Position numbers and translations under genes: made by a program | Origin: Streptomyces aurantiogriseus | Lineage (GTDB): Bacteria > Actinomycetota > Actinomycetes > Streptomycetales > Streptomycetaceae | Length of the DNA stretch: 64,000 nucleotides | Direction of reading: 5' to 3' | Assembly: GCF_014649375.1 (NCBI RefSeq) | Contig: NZ_BMSX01000035.1 | Coordinates: 1-64,000 of the forward strand | The notes under the pieces: generated by a model | What the model was told of the DNA's origin: nothing | The model's input: the letters and a program-made list of their open reading frames with translations, nothing else | Databases searched by the model: none | Shown here: piece after piece, positions 1-8,390 of the stretch | Position numbering within the stretch: the stretch's first letter is position 1 | Layout: each line of letters opens with the position of its first letter

Positions 1-663
1 GACGGCGAGTCGGTGCGCTTCTCCACCCCGCGCGAGGCCCTGGACCGCGGTATCGCCACGGTCTACCAGGACCTGGCGACCGTCCCGCTGATGCCGGTGT
101 GGCGCAACTTCTTCCTCGGCTCCGAGATGACCAAGGGCCCTTGGCCCATCCGCCGTCTCGACATCGAGAAGATGAAGAAGACCGCGGACGAAGAGCTGCG
201 CAACATGGGCATCATCCTGGACGACCTCGAGCAGCCCATCGGCACCCTCTCCGGCGGCCAGCGCCAGTGCGTGGCGATCGCCCGCGCCGTCTACTTCGGC
301 GCCCGCGTCCTCATCCTGGACGAGCCCACCGCCGCCCTCGGCGTGAAGCAGTCCGGTGTCGTGCTGAAGTACATCGCCGCCGCCCGCGACCGCGGCCTCG
401 GCGTCATCTTCATCACCCACAACCCCCACCACGCCTACATGGTCGGCGACCACTTCAGCGTCCTGCGCCTGGGCACCATGGAACTCTCCGCCGACCGCAG
501 CGAGGTCAGCCTGGAAGAGCTCACCAACCACATGGCCGGCGGCGCCGAACTCGCGGCACTGAAGCACGAGCTGGCCCAGGTGCGTGGCGTCGACGTCGAG
601 GAGCTTCCGGAAGAGGAAGACCTCACCGCGCCCGTGGCGAGCACCGGCGAGGGGAAGTCCTGA
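1..663 (+). CDS. Sugar ABC transporter ATP-binding protein (5' truncated)
   Basis: This is the C-terminal 220 residues of a ribose/xylose/inositol-type ABC ATPase that energises sugar uptake at the membrane. The reading frame is open from base 1, so the true start lies outside the window. The ABC signature LSGGQRQCVAIARA is followed by Walker B (VLILDEPTAALG) and the H-loop (FITHNPHH). Carbohydrate-importer ATPases of this type are usually tandem duplicates, and what remains fits the second nucleotide-binding half or a single-domain version. The last codon lies one base before the GTG of an IolE-like isomerase, so the two are probably cotranscribed and the substrate is likely a sugar or cyclitol. 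The exact sugar cannot be read from this fragment. Confidence 0.9.
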   Translation, partial: DGESVRFSTPREALDRGIATVYQDLATVPLMPVWRNFFLGSEMTKGPWPIRRLDIEKMKKTADEELRNMGIILDDLEQPIGTLSGGQRQCVAIARAVYFGARVLILDEPTAALGVKQSGVVLKYIAAARDRGLGVIFITHNPHHAYMVGDHFSVLRLGTMELSADRSEVSLEELTNHMAGGAELAALKHELAQVRGVDVEELPEEEDLTAPVASTGEGKS

Positions 664-664
664 C

Positions 665-1567
665 GTGTCCGCCGCACTGGACCGCATCCGCATCGGTTCC
701 GCCCCCGACTCCTGGGGCGTCTGGTTCCCCGACGACCCCCGACAGGTTCCCTGGGAGCGCTTCCTGGACGAGGTCGCGGAGGCCGGCTACTCCTGGATCG
801 AACTGGGCCCGTACGGCTACCTGCCGACCGACCCGGCCCGCCTCACCGACGAGGTGACCAAGCGGAACCTGAAGGTCTCGGCGGGCACGGTCTTCACCGG
901 CCTGCACCGCGGCCCCTCCGTCTGGGAGGACACCTGGGCGCACGTGAGCCAGGTGGCCGCGCTCACCCAGGCGATGGGCGCGCGGCACCTGGTCGTCATC
1001 CCGTCCTTCTGGCGCGACGACAAGACCGCCGAGATCCTCGAACCGCCCGAGCTGACGGCCGAGCAGTGGGCCCACCTCACCAAAGGCATGGAACGCCTCG
1101 GTCACGAGGTGAAGGAGACGTACGGCCTGGACATCGTCGTCCATCCGCACGCCGACACCCACATCGACACCGAGGGCCACGTCGAACGGTTCCTGGACTC
1201 CACCGACACCGAACTGGTCAACCTCTGCCTGGACACCGGTCACTACGCCTACTGCGGCGGTGACAGCGTCAAGCTGATCGAGACCTACGGCGAGCGCATC
1301 GGCTACCTCCACCTCAAGCAGGTCGACCCGGAGATCCTCGCCGAGGTCGTGAAGAACGAGGTGCCGTTCGGGCCTGCGGTCCAGCGCGGGGTGATGTGCG
1401 AACCACCGTCCGGCGTACCGGAGTTGGAGCCGGTGCTGGTCGCGGCGCAGCGGCTCGGGGTCGAGCTGTTCGCGATCGTCGAGCAGGACATGTACCCGTG
1501 CGAGCCGGACAAACCCCTGCCCATCGCGGTACGGACCCGCAAGTTCCTCCGCTCCTGCGGGGCTTGA
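665..1567 (+). CDS. Sugar phosphate isomerase/epimerase-like TIM barrel (IolE-like)
   Basis: A 300-residue AP-endonuclease-2/xylose-isomerase-like TIM barrel, probably an isomerase, epimerase or dehydratase of a sugar or inosose intermediate in the cytoplasm. The GTG start follows the ABC ATPase stop by one base and gives an N-terminus (IRIGSAPDSWGVWFPDDP) typical of the inosose dehydratase group. The motif HPHADTHIDTEGHVERFLD and the later CLDTGHYAYCGGD and YLHLKQVD supply the Glu/Asp/His residues that bind divalent metal in this fold. It is coupled to the upstream transporter gene. Gfo/Idh dehydrogenases further downstream support a cyclitol or rare-sugar pathway. Family assignment is firm; the reaction is inferred. 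Confidence 0.85.
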   Translation: MSAALDRIRIGSAPDSWGVWFPDDPRQVPWERFLDEVAEAGYSWIELGPYGYLPTDPARLTDEVTKRNLKVSAGTVFTGLHRGPSVWEDTWAHVSQVAALTQAMGARHLVVIPSFWRDDKTAEILEPPELTAEQWAHLTKGMERLGHEVKETYGLDIVVHPHADTHIDTEGHVERFLDSTDTELVNLCLDTGHYAYCGGDSVKLIETYGERIGYLHLKQVDPEILAEVVKNEVPFGPAVQRGVMCEPPSGVPELEPVLVAAQRLGVELFAIVEQDMYPCEPDKPLPIAVRTRKFLRSCGA

Positions 1568-1593
1568 TCCGGTCTCCGGCCTATCCTTGGGAC

Positions 1594-2151
1594 ATGGACG
1601 ACAACGAGATACACCTGGAGGCCGGCGCCACCGCGTCGGCCTCCGCGCTGTCGCTGCGCCCGTGGCGTTTGGAGGACGCGGTCGGCCTGGCCGAGGTGTA
1701 CGGGGATCCCGCCATGCGCCGCTGGTCGAGCGTGACCATCGCGGACGAGGCGGACGCGGTGCGCTGGGTGCGGGTGCAGCGGGAGGGCTGGGAGTCGGGC
1801 AAGCGGCTCGCCTTCGCCGTTCTGGAGACCCGATCCGGTGACGGGGAAGGGCGGTTGGCCGGCCATGTCGTCCTCAAGACACCCCACGGCCCGTCCCCGG
1901 AGGTCGGCTACTGGACCGCGGCCCACGCCCGCGGCCGGGGCGTGGCCTCCCGTGCGCTGGGCGCCCTGACGGACTGGGCCTTCACCGCCTTCGCCGGCTT
2001 GACGCGCCTCACCCTCCTGCACCAGGTCGACAACCTGGCCTCCTGCCGGGTCGCGGAGAAGACCGGGTACGGCTATGACGGCCTGCTGCTCGCCGCTCCG
2101 CCGGAGTTCCCGCTCGACGGTCATCTGCATGTACGGGTGCGCGGCAGGTGA
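1594..2151 (+). CDS. GNAT family N-acetyltransferase (RimJ/RimL-like)
   Basis: A 185-residue acetyltransferase of the RimJ/RimL type, which transfers acetyl from acetyl-CoA to a protein N-terminus or a small amine. The core reads LRPWRLEDAVGLAEVYGDP at the N-terminus. The acetyl-CoA loop follows, seen as EVGYWTAAHARGRGVASRAL, then the C-terminal CRVAEKTGYGYDG. ATG 1594 is preferred because upstream codons overlap the previous gene and do not match the family. No clear Shine-Dalgarno sequence precedes it. It sits 26 bp after the TIM-barrel gene and has no obvious role in that pathway. The substrate is unknown. Confidence 0.8.
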   Translation: MDDNEIHLEAGATASASALSLRPWRLEDAVGLAEVYGDPAMRRWSSVTIADEADAVRWVRVQREGWESGKRLAFAVLETRSGDGEGRLAGHVVLKTPHGPSPEVGYWTAAHARGRGVASRALGALTDWAFTAFAGLTRLTLLHQVDNLASCRVAEKTGYGYDGLLLAAPPEFPLDGHLHVRVRGR

Positions 2152-2169
2152 CGGCCGCCGAGCGTGCCG

Positions 2170-2394
2170 TCAGGCCGTCAGCGCCCGGGTGAACACCACC
2201 CGCGGCTGACCGGGCCCGTTGTACTCCTCCTCGACCCGTACGGCGAAGCCGAGGCAGTCGAACTCGTGGACCAGCGGCAGGAGATGGAGCGCGCGCGGGT
2301 CGCGCTCGCCCCAGTAGCGGTGGTGGTCGGCGAGAGCCTGCTGGATGTCGGTGACATGGGCGCGGGTGATGGGCACGGACATGGCGCCGATCAT
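2170..2394 (-). CDS. Small conserved-looking hypothetical protein, 74 residues
   Basis: A 74-residue soluble protein that I do not recognise by function. Codon use is strongly G/C at third positions and the protein is ordinary in composition (HHRYWGERDPRALHLLPLV, FAVRVEEEYNGPGQPRVVF), which argues for a real gene rather than a shadow. It converges on the acetyltransferase with an 18-bp gap. An internal ATG at 2382 is an alternative start. It has no signal peptide, membrane segment or known motif. Confidence 0.5.
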   Translation of the reverse strand: MIGAMSVPITRAHVTDIQQALADHHRYWGERDPRALHLLPLVHEFDCLGFAVRVEEEYNGPGQPRVVFTRALTA

Positions 2395-2576
2395 GGCAGC
2401 GGCGCGTTCCCCGGCCGGTGCCCGGGGATGCCACGGGCGTACGCGTGGGCAGCGCCTCCGCCGACAGGCGGGGGCGGGCGGGCGCTCCTATGCTGGTGCT
2501 GATGCGCCGCACGCGGCCCGTACCCTTGGTGCGGCTGTGGCCTGCGGCGTTCGTCTCCTCGTGGGGGAGTGAGCCC

Positions 2577-3821
2577 ATGACGCGTCCGTGCATTCGACTG
2601 CGCAGGGGGGTCGTCGTCGCCGTCACGGTGGGAGCGCTGGTGGGGCCGGCCGCGGGCGGGGTCGCCGCGACGCTGCCGTACCCGGCCGCCACCGCAGCCG
2701 CACAACCCTCGCCGTCGCCGTCCGAGGACGCCGTCCGCGCGCTCACCCCCGCCGTGCGGGGACAGATCGACCAGGCCGTGCAGCGGGTCATGAAGGAGGC
2801 GGACATCCCCGGTGTGAGCGTCGGCATCTGGACACCCGACAAGGGCGAGTACGTGAAGTCCTTCGGCGTCGCCGACAAGAGCACCGGCGAGAAGATGACG
2901 CCGGATCTGTACATGCGGATCGGCAGCGAGACCAAGACGTTCACCGTCACCGCACTCCTCGAACTGGTCGACGAGGGCAGGATCGGTCTCGACGACACCA
3001 TCGACCAGTACGTCGACGGCGTACCGAACGGCGACAGGATCACCCTGCGCCAGCTGGCCGGTATGCGCAGCGGGCTGTTCAACTACTCCGAGGACGAAGG
3101 CTTCTTCAAGGCGCTGACCTCCGATCCGGAACGGCCGTTCACCCCCCAGCAGTTGCTCGGCTACTCCTTCAAGCATCCGGTGATGTTCCAGCCCGGCGCG
3201 CAGTTCTACTACTCCAACACCAACCTGATCCTGCTCGGCCTGGTCGTCGAGAAGGTCAGCGGCCGGCGGCTGGCGGACTACATCCAGGAGCACGTCCTCG
3301 ATCCGGTCGGCCTGAAGCACACGCTCTTCCCCACCGGCAACGAGTTCCCGGAGCCGCACGCGCAGGGCTACACGGACCAGACCGCGACCGGAAAGGTCGA
3401 GGACTCGGCAGACTGGAACCCCTCCTGGGGCTGGGCCGCCGGAGCCATGATCTCCCGGTTGGAGGACCTGCGCGTGTGGGCGCGCACGGTGGCCACCGGC
3501 CGACTGCCCGACGGGGGCACACTGATCAGCCCCGCCACACAGAAGCAGCGGCTGACCACACCCCCGACCCCGATCCCGGGCGCCGGTTACGGTCTCGGCA
3601 TCTTCAACGTGCAGGGCTGGATCGGCCACAACGGTTCCCTGCCGGGCTACGAGTCCCTGACGGTCTACCTGCCGTCGGCGCAGGCGACCCTCGTCGTGGT
3701 GCTGAACACCGACATCAACTACAAGGGCCAGGAACCCAGCACCGTCCTCGGTGATGCCATCACGAAGATCATCAGCCCGGACCACGTCTTCAACCTGCCG
3801 GCGCAGCCGGCGGCCAGGTGA
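2577..3821 (+). CDS. Secreted serine hydrolase (beta-lactamase / DD-peptidase family)
   Basis: A 414-residue serine hydrolase of the beta-lactamase class C/D-alanyl-D-alanine carboxypeptidase superfamily. Residues 1 to about 40 form a signal peptide (RPCIRLRR then a hydrophobic Val/Ala/Gly stretch), so it is exported. The catalytic SxxK motif is S117-E-T-K120, the YSN motif lies in YYSNTN near residue 211 and the third motif is HNGS near residue 352. Members act on peptidoglycan peptides, D-amino-acid peptides or esters. I chose ATG 2577 because it begins exactly at the signal peptide. It is monocistronic and ends at a strong bidirectional terminator. The exact substrate is unknown. Confidence 0.9.
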   Translation: MTRPCIRLRRGVVVAVTVGALVGPAAGGVAATLPYPAATAAAQPSPSPSEDAVRALTPAVRGQIDQAVQRVMKEADIPGVSVGIWTPDKGEYVKSFGVADKSTGEKMTPDLYMRIGSETKTFTVTALLELVDEGRIGLDDTIDQYVDGVPNGDRITLRQLAGMRSGLFNYSEDEGFFKALTSDPERPFTPQQLLGYSFKHPVMFQPGAQFYYSNTNLILLGLVVEKVSGRRLADYIQEHVLDPVGLKHTLFPTGNEFPEPHAQGYTDQTATGKVEDSADWNPSWGWAAGAMISRLEDLRVWARTVATGRLPDGGTLISPATQKQRLTTPPTPIPGAGYGLGIFNVQGWIGHNGSLPGYESLTVYLPSAQATLVVVLNTDINYKGQEPSTVLGDAITKIISPDHVFNLPAQPAAR

Positions 3822-3829
3822 GGGGAGTC

Positions 3830-3865
3830 GGGGACGTACCCGGTGGTGGAGCCGGGTACGTCCCC
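3830..3865. terminator. Bidirectional terminator between convergent genes
   Basis: A perfect 14-bp inverted repeat, GGGGACGTACCCGG and CCGGGTACGTCCCC, around an 8-nt loop. It starts 8 bp after the serine hydrolase stop and ends 10 bp before the stop of the convergent dehydrogenase, so it can serve both transcripts. There is no U-tract, as is common in Streptomyces. Confidence 0.85.
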
Positions 3866-3875
3866 GCCGTGCTCG

Positions 3876-4880
3876 TCAGGCGGAGCGCACCTCCGCGATC
3901 GTCACGGGCCGGTGCTCGTGCAGCGACTGCGTGCACGCCTCCGCGATCCAGCCCGCCTCCAGGGCGTCCTCGATCGTGCAGGGGGAGGGCCGGGTGCCGG
4001 CGACGACCTCGGTGAACGCGGTGAGTTCGGCGCGGTAGGCCGCGGTGAAGCGGTCCATGAAGAAGTCGTGCGGCGTGCCGGACGGGAAGGTCACGCCGGG
4101 CTCCACCGAGCGCAGCGGCAGCTTGTCCTCCAGGCCGACGGCGATGGAGTCCGTGAAGCCGTGGATCTCCATGCGGACGTCGTAACCCCGGGCGTTGTGA
4201 CGGGAGTTGGAGACCACCGCGATCGTGCCGTCGTCCAGGGTGAGGATCGCGCCCGTGGTGTCGGCGTCGCCCGCCTCCTTGATGTAGTCGGCGCCCCGGT
4301 TGCCGCCGACCGCGTACACCTCGGTCACCTCGCGACCCGTCACCCAGCGGATGATGTCGAAGTCGTGGACGGAGCAGTCGCGGAAGATGCCGCCGGACGC
4401 GGCGATGTACGCGGCGGGCGGCGGCGCCGGGTCCAGGGTGGTCGACCGGACGGTGTGCAGCTTGCCCAGCTCGCCGGCCTGCACGGCGGCGCGGGCGGCG
4501 ACGAAGCCGGCGTCGAAGCGGCGGTTGTAGCCGATCTGGATCGGCACGTCCTTGCCCTGGACGGCCTTGAGCACCTCGACGCCCTCGCTCATGGTCCTGG
4601 CGACGGGCTTCTCGCAGAAGACGGGGATGCCGGCCTCGACCCCGGCCAGGATCAGCGCGGGGTGGGCGTCCGTGGCGGCGGCGACGACGATGCCGTCCAC
4701 GCCGGCCGCCAGCAGGGCCTCGGGCGAGTCCACGACCTCGGCGCCGAACCGCTCGGCGGCGGCCTTGGCGGCGTCCGCGAACGGGTCGGTGACGACGAGG
4801 GAGTCGACCGCGTCGAGTCCGGAGAGGGTCTCGGCGTGGAAGGCGCCGATGCGGCCGAGGCCGAGGATTCCGATACGCAT
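3876..4880 (-). CDS. Gfo/Idh/MocA dehydrogenase, inositol 2-dehydrogenase-like
   Basis: A 334-residue NAD(P)-dependent oxidoreductase. The N-terminal Rossmann fold starts MRIGILGLGRIGAFHAETL, with GxGxxG near residues 7-12. The conserved EKPVARTM and the C-terminal substrate segment GIFRDCSVHDFDIIRWVTG supply the Lys, Asp and His seen in myo-inositol 2-dehydrogenases. The start was set at the ATG preceded by AAGGAG, since the longer reading adds a low-complexity tail ahead of the Rossmann strand. It heads toward the serine hydrolase and is the last gene of a minus-strand operon with an SDR and a PhyH protein. It likely oxidises a cyclitol or sugar hydroxyl; the substrate is inferred. Confidence 0.88.
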   Translation of the reverse strand: MRIGILGLGRIGAFHAETLSGLDAVDSLVVTDPFADAAKAAAERFGAEVVDSPEALLAAGVDGIVVAAATDAHPALILAGVEAGIPVFCEKPVARTMSEGVEVLKAVQGKDVPIQIGYNRRFDAGFVAARAAVQAGELGKLHTVRSTTLDPAPPPAAYIAASGGIFRDCSVHDFDIIRWVTGREVTEVYAVGGNRGADYIKEAGDADTTGAILTLDDGTIAVVSNSRHNARGYDVRMEIHGFTDSIAVGLEDKLPLRSVEPGVTFPSGTPHDFFMDRFTAAYRAELTAFTEVVAGTRPSPCTIEDALEAGWIAEACTQSLHEHRPVTIAEVRSA

Positions 4881-4926
4881 GGGGGTGGTGCTCCTTGAAA
4901 GCGGTGGTACGGGGAGGTGGGGAAGG

Positions 4927-5703
4927 TCAGTCGAGTCCGCCAAGGACGTTCTGGTCCCAGTCGATCACCGAGCCGGTGACCACGCCGGACCGGTCGGACA
5001 GCAGGAAGACCACGAAGTCGGCGATTTCGTCCGGCTGGCCCAGCTTGCCCATCGGCAGCCTGGCGGCGGCCTGTTCGCGCCAGTCGTCGCCGGCGCCGTG
5101 GAACGTCTTCTGCGTGGCGTCCTCACCCTCGGTCGCGGTCCAGCCGATGTTCAGGCCGTTGATCCGGATCCGGTCCCAGCGGTGGGCGTGCGCGGCGTTG
5201 CGGGTCAGCCCGACGAGGCCGGCCTTGGCGGAGACGTAGGGCGCCAGGAACGGCTGCCCGCCGTGCGCCGAGGACGTGATGATGTTGACGATCGTGCCCG
5301 GCGCCTTGCGCGCGACCATGTCGGAGACGGCGGCCTGCATCGCGAAGAACGGCGCCTTCAGGTTGATCGCGATGTGCTGGTCGAACAGCTCGGGCGTGGT
5401 GTCGAGGAGCGTGCCCCGAGACGTCAGCCCGGCGGAGTTCACCAGGCAGTCGATCCTGCCGTACGACTCCACCACCCGGGTGACGGAGGTCTTCGCCTGC
5501 TCGGCGTCCGCCAGGTCGGCGCGGACGAACATCGCCTTGCCGCCGGCCGCCGCCAGCTCCGCCACCAGCGCCTCGCCCGGCTCCGGGCGCCGGCCGGTGA
5601 CGGCCACGACCGCGCCCTCGCGGACGGCGGCCCGTGCGATCGCGGCGCCCACTCCCTGGCTGCCGCCGTTGACGAGGACGACCTTGTTGTCGAGAAGTCC
5701 CAT
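4927..5703 (-). CDS. SDR family NAD(P)-dependent oxidoreductase
   Basis: A 258-residue classical short-chain dehydrogenase. The cofactor loop is NGGSQGVGAAIARA near residues 13-26. The catalytic Ser lies in NIITSSAHGG and the YxxxK pair is Y-V-S-A-K in PYVSAKAGLVG. The NAG-like motif appears as LVNSAGL. It reversibly oxidises an alcohol, presumably in the same pathway as the adjacent Gfo/Idh enzyme 46 bp downstream. The PhyH gene lies 16 bp upstream, so the three probably form one transcript controlled by the divergent LacI regulator. Confidence 0.9.
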   Translation of the reverse strand: MGLLDNKVVLVNGGSQGVGAAIARAAVREGAVVAVTGRRPEPGEALVAELAAAGGKAMFVRADLADAEQAKTSVTRVVESYGRIDCLVNSAGLTSRGTLLDTTPELFDQHIAINLKAPFFAMQAAVSDMVARKAPGTIVNIITSSAHGGQPFLAPYVSAKAGLVGLTRNAAHAHRWDRIRINGLNIGWTATEGEDATQKTFHGAGDDWREQAAARLPMGKLGQPDEIADFVVFLLSDRSGVVTGSVIDWDQNVLGGLD

Positions 5704-5719
5704 GGACCGGGAGTTCCTT

Positions 5720-6883
5720 TCAGCTCTCGCGCCGCTCGGCGCCGGCCCGCAGCTCGTCCCGCAGAGCCTGCGGTGTCCATGCCTCGCGCAGCGCCCGCCG
5801 TACGGTGTCCGCCTGGGAGGGCGGGGCCAGACCGCCGACCGGCGGGTCGCTGTCGAGGTTGGTGGGGAAGGGGTAGCCCTCGGCGCTCGCGGCGATCACG
5901 CGCTCCAGCCATGCCTCGTCCGCGCCGTCGGCGGCGCGCTTCAGCAGCACGGGGTAGACCGCGTTCGCGATCGCCTCGCGGTCCACGGTCTCCATGGCCC
6001 GGCCGAACGCGGAGGACACCTGGAGGAGGTTGGCCGTCCGGCGGATGCCGGTGGAGCGGTTGGTGCCGGCGGCGTGGAACAGGGCGGGATTGAAGAAGGC
6101 GGCGTCGCCCTTGGCCAGCGGGAGCTGGACGTGGTGGGCCTCGAAGTACTCCTGGAACTCGGGCCGTCGCCAGGCCAGGTAGCCGGGCTCGTACTTCTGC
6201 GAGTGCGGCAGGTACATCGTCGGCCCGGACTCGACGGGCATGTCGCAGTGCGCCACCGCGCCCTGGAGCGTGAGCACGGGGGAGAGGCGGTGGACGTGCG
6301 CCGGGTAGGCGGCTGCCGTCTCGTTCGAGAGGAACCCCAGGTGGTAGTCGCGGTGCGCGGTCTGCGCCGCGCCGCCCGGGTTGACCACGTTGACCTGGGA
6401 GGTGACCTGGTGGCCGGGGCCGAGCCAGGCGGTGGAGACCAGGGCCAGGAGGTCGTTGGCGTAGTAGTCGGCGAAGGCCTCCGGGTCGCGCAGGGCCGCC
6501 TTCTCGAGGGCGTTCCAGACGCGGTCGTTGGCGCCCGGCTTGGCGAAGTGGTCGCCGGCGGTGGCGCCCGCGGCGCGCTGCTCGGCGATCAGGGCCTCGA
6601 ACACGGCGGTGAGCCGGTCGACGACCGAGGGGTCGGGGAAGGCGGCCCGGAAGACCACGATGCCGGGCCCGTCGGCGAGGGCGCGGACCAGTTCCGCGCG
6701 GACCGCGGGCCCGTCGGCGGCCCGCAGCCGGTCGCCGTCGTAGACGAGGGCGTCGCCCTCCACCGACGTGGCGTACGGGTAGGCGGCGAGGTCCGTCCGG
6801 TGCTCGACGAGCGCGCGGAAGGCGTCGAGGTCGCAGTCCTGCTCGGTGAGCCAGGCGGAGGACGCTGCGGAGGGGAAGGACAT
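5720..6883 (-). CDS. Phytanoyl-CoA dioxygenase (PhyH) family Fe(II)/2-oxoglutarate oxygenase
   Basis: A 387-residue protein of the PhyH family, which hydroxylates substrates using Fe(II), O2 and 2-oxoglutarate. The metal-binding HxD appears as AHRDYHLGF. The distal His and the 2-oxoglutarate-binding Arg are likely in LFHAAGTNRSTGIRRTANL. The start at 6883 has an upstream GAAGGGA; a GTG 18 bp further out is possible. It is the first gene of the minus-strand operon and diverges from a LacI regulator, with a palindrome between them. Linkage to two dehydrogenases suggests that it hydroxylates, or oxidatively demethylates, a sugar-like substrate before dehydrogenation. That role is inferred. Confidence 0.83.
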   Translation of the reverse strand: MSFPSAASSAWLTEQDCDLDAFRALVEHRTDLAAYPYATSVEGDALVYDGDRLRAADGPAVRAELVRALADGPGIVVFRAAFPDPSVVDRLTAVFEALIAEQRAAGATAGDHFAKPGANDRVWNALEKAALRDPEAFADYYANDLLALVSTAWLGPGHQVTSQVNVVNPGGAAQTAHRDYHLGFLSNETAAAYPAHVHRLSPVLTLQGAVAHCDMPVESGPTMYLPHSQKYEPGYLAWRRPEFQEYFEAHHVQLPLAKGDAAFFNPALFHAAGTNRSTGIRRTANLLQVSSAFGRAMETVDREAIANAVYPVLLKRAADGADEAWLERVIAASAEGYPFPTNLDSDPPVGGLAPPSQADTVRRALREAWTPQALRDELRAGAERRES

Positions 6884-6917
6884 CGTCGTCCCTTCGGTCA
6901 CGGGGAGCCATGCGGCT

Positions 6918-6933
6918 CTGACATTCTTGTCAG
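6918..6933. promoter_or_regulatory. Candidate LacI-family operator in a divergent promoter region
   Basis: The palindrome CTGACATTCTTGTCAG has 6-bp perfect arms around a 4-bp centre. It lies 34 bp upstream of the PhyH start and about 70 bp upstream of the divergent LacI gene. Position and symmetry suggest an operator for that regulator. No second copy was noticed in the window. Confidence 0.5.
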
Positions 6934-7003
6934 TACAAACCCCTCGAACAACCGGCAGCGAGCCCTCAAAAACCCCTCAAGACGACCTTCCCCGGAGAGT
7001 GCT

Positions 7004-8038
7004 GTGGGCCACCCCTTCCCCATCCGAGAGATCGCACGTCAGGCAGGCCTGAGCGAGGCCACCGTGGACCGGGTCCTCAACGGGCGGGGAGGGGTGCGTG
7101 CGTCCACCGAGCAGGAGGTGCGGCGGGCCATCGCCGACCTCGACCGGCAGCGCACCCAGGTCCGGCTCGTCGGCCGCACCTTCATGGTCGACGTCGTGGT
7201 GCAGGCGCCGGAGCGGTTCAGCACCGCCGTGCGCGCCGCCCTGGAGGCCGAGCTGCCCTCCCTGCACCCGGCCGTGCTGCGCTCGCGCTTCCACTTCCGT
7301 GAGACCGGCCCCGTCGAGGAGCTGGTCGCGACCCTGGACCGGATCGCCCGACGCGGCTCCCAGGGCGTCATCCTCAAGGCGCCGGACGTCCCGGAGGTCA
7401 CGGCGACGGTCGGCCGGCTGGCCGCCGCCGGCATCCCCGTCGTCACCCTCGTCACCGACCTCCCGGCCAGTGCCCGCCTCGCCTATGTCGGCATCGACAA
7501 CCGGGCCGCCGGCGCCACCGCCGCGTACCTCATGGGCCAGTGGCTGGGCGAGCGGCCCGGCAATGTGCTCACCAGCCTCAGCAGCGGCTTCTTCCGCAAC
7601 GAGGAGGAGCGCGAGATGGGCTTCCGCGGCGCCATGCGTGCCCGCCACCCCGAGCGCGCCCTCGTCGAGATCGCCGAGGGCCAGGGCCTGGACGCCACCC
7701 AGTACGACCTCGTCCGCACCGCGCTCGCCCGCGACCCGGACATCCGCGCCGTCTACTCCATCGGCGGCGGCAACATCGCCACCCTGCGCGCCTTCGCCGA
7801 CCTGGGCCGCGAGTGCGCGGTGTTCGTCGCGCACGACCTCGACCACGACAACACCCGCCTGCTGCGGGAGCACCGCCTGTCGGCCGTCCTCCACCACGAC
7901 CTGCGCCAGGACATGCGCGAGGCCTGCCACGTCGTGATGCGGGCTCACGGGGCGCTGCCGCCCGCGGGGCCCGTGCTGCCGTCGGCGATCCAGGTGGTGA
8001 CCCCGTACAACATGCCGCCCCAGGCCACGGCCGGCTGA
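7004..8038 (+). CDS. LacI family transcriptional regulator
   Basis: A 344-residue repressor with an N-terminal LacI helix-turn-helix (FPIREIARQAGLSEATVDRVLNGRGG) and a periplasmic-binding-protein-like effector domain from about residue 60. The sensor domain contains GVILKAPDVPEV, the type that binds sugars or cyclitols. The GTG start is chosen because it opens just before the HTH and has GGAGAG upstream; the frame runs open much further 5' but without homology. It is divergent from the PhyH-SDR-Gfo/Idh operon and probably represses it until an inducing sugar is present. Confidence 0.9.
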   Translation: MGHPFPIREIARQAGLSEATVDRVLNGRGGVRASTEQEVRRAIADLDRQRTQVRLVGRTFMVDVVVQAPERFSTAVRAALEAELPSLHPAVLRSRFHFRETGPVEELVATLDRIARRGSQGVILKAPDVPEVTATVGRLAAAGIPVVTLVTDLPASARLAYVGIDNRAAGATAAYLMGQWLGERPGNVLTSLSSGFFRNEEEREMGFRGAMRARHPERALVEIAEGQGLDATQYDLVRTALARDPDIRAVYSIGGGNIATLRAFADLGRECAVFVAHDLDHDNTRLLREHRLSAVLHHDLRQDMREACHVVMRAHGALPPAGPVLPSAIQVVTPYNMPPQATAG

Positions 8039-8144
8039 CGCCGGACCGCGTTCCGGGGCGGGGTGCCGGCTCCGGGCCGCTACGGCTCCGGTCGCCGGGA
8101 CGGCCCGTACGGCGCTGCGGTGGCGGGAGGTTCCCAGGGCCGGC

Positions 8145-8334
8145 GGCCCCACGCCAGGAAGGCTGGACGCCACGAAGCCGGCGGTCCCACGCCACGAGGC
8201 CTGGACGCCACGAAGCCTGCGGTCCCATGCCACGAGGCCTGGACGCCACGAAGCCTGCGGTCCCATGCCACGATGCCCGCACGCCGCCAAGCCTGCGGAC
8301 CCACGCCACGTAGCCCGCCCGCCACGAAGCCTGC
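8145..8334. repeat. Minisatellite: five tandem copies of a 38-bp unit
   Basis: Five head-to-tail 38-bp units begin at 8145, 8183, 8221, 8259 and 8297. Units 2 and 3 differ at one base, while units 1, 4 and 5 are more diverged. Each unit contains two related half-motifs, CGCCACGAGGCCTGG and CGCCACGAAGCCTGC. The array fills most of the 352-bp gap between the LacI stop and the convergent Gfo/Idh stop. Because 38 is not a multiple of 3, the array cannot encode a simple peptide repeat. There are no spacers, so it is not CRISPR. Outside the array the gap holds only a weak CCGGA/TCCGG hairpin just after the LacI gene. Confidence 0.92.
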
Positions 8335-8390
8335 CGTTCCCGGGCTCGCCGTCACTGGGCCCGGTAACCGGACTCGGGGTGGCCCTGCCG

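Noticed and set aside
2391..3785. Long open frame opposite the serine hydrolase
   Set aside because: It is an antisense shadow produced by high GC. The plus-strand protein has a signal peptide and the SxxK, YSN and HNG motifs.
8145..8334. CRISPR-like array
   Set aside because: The units are contiguous with no unique spacers and no cas genes are nearby.
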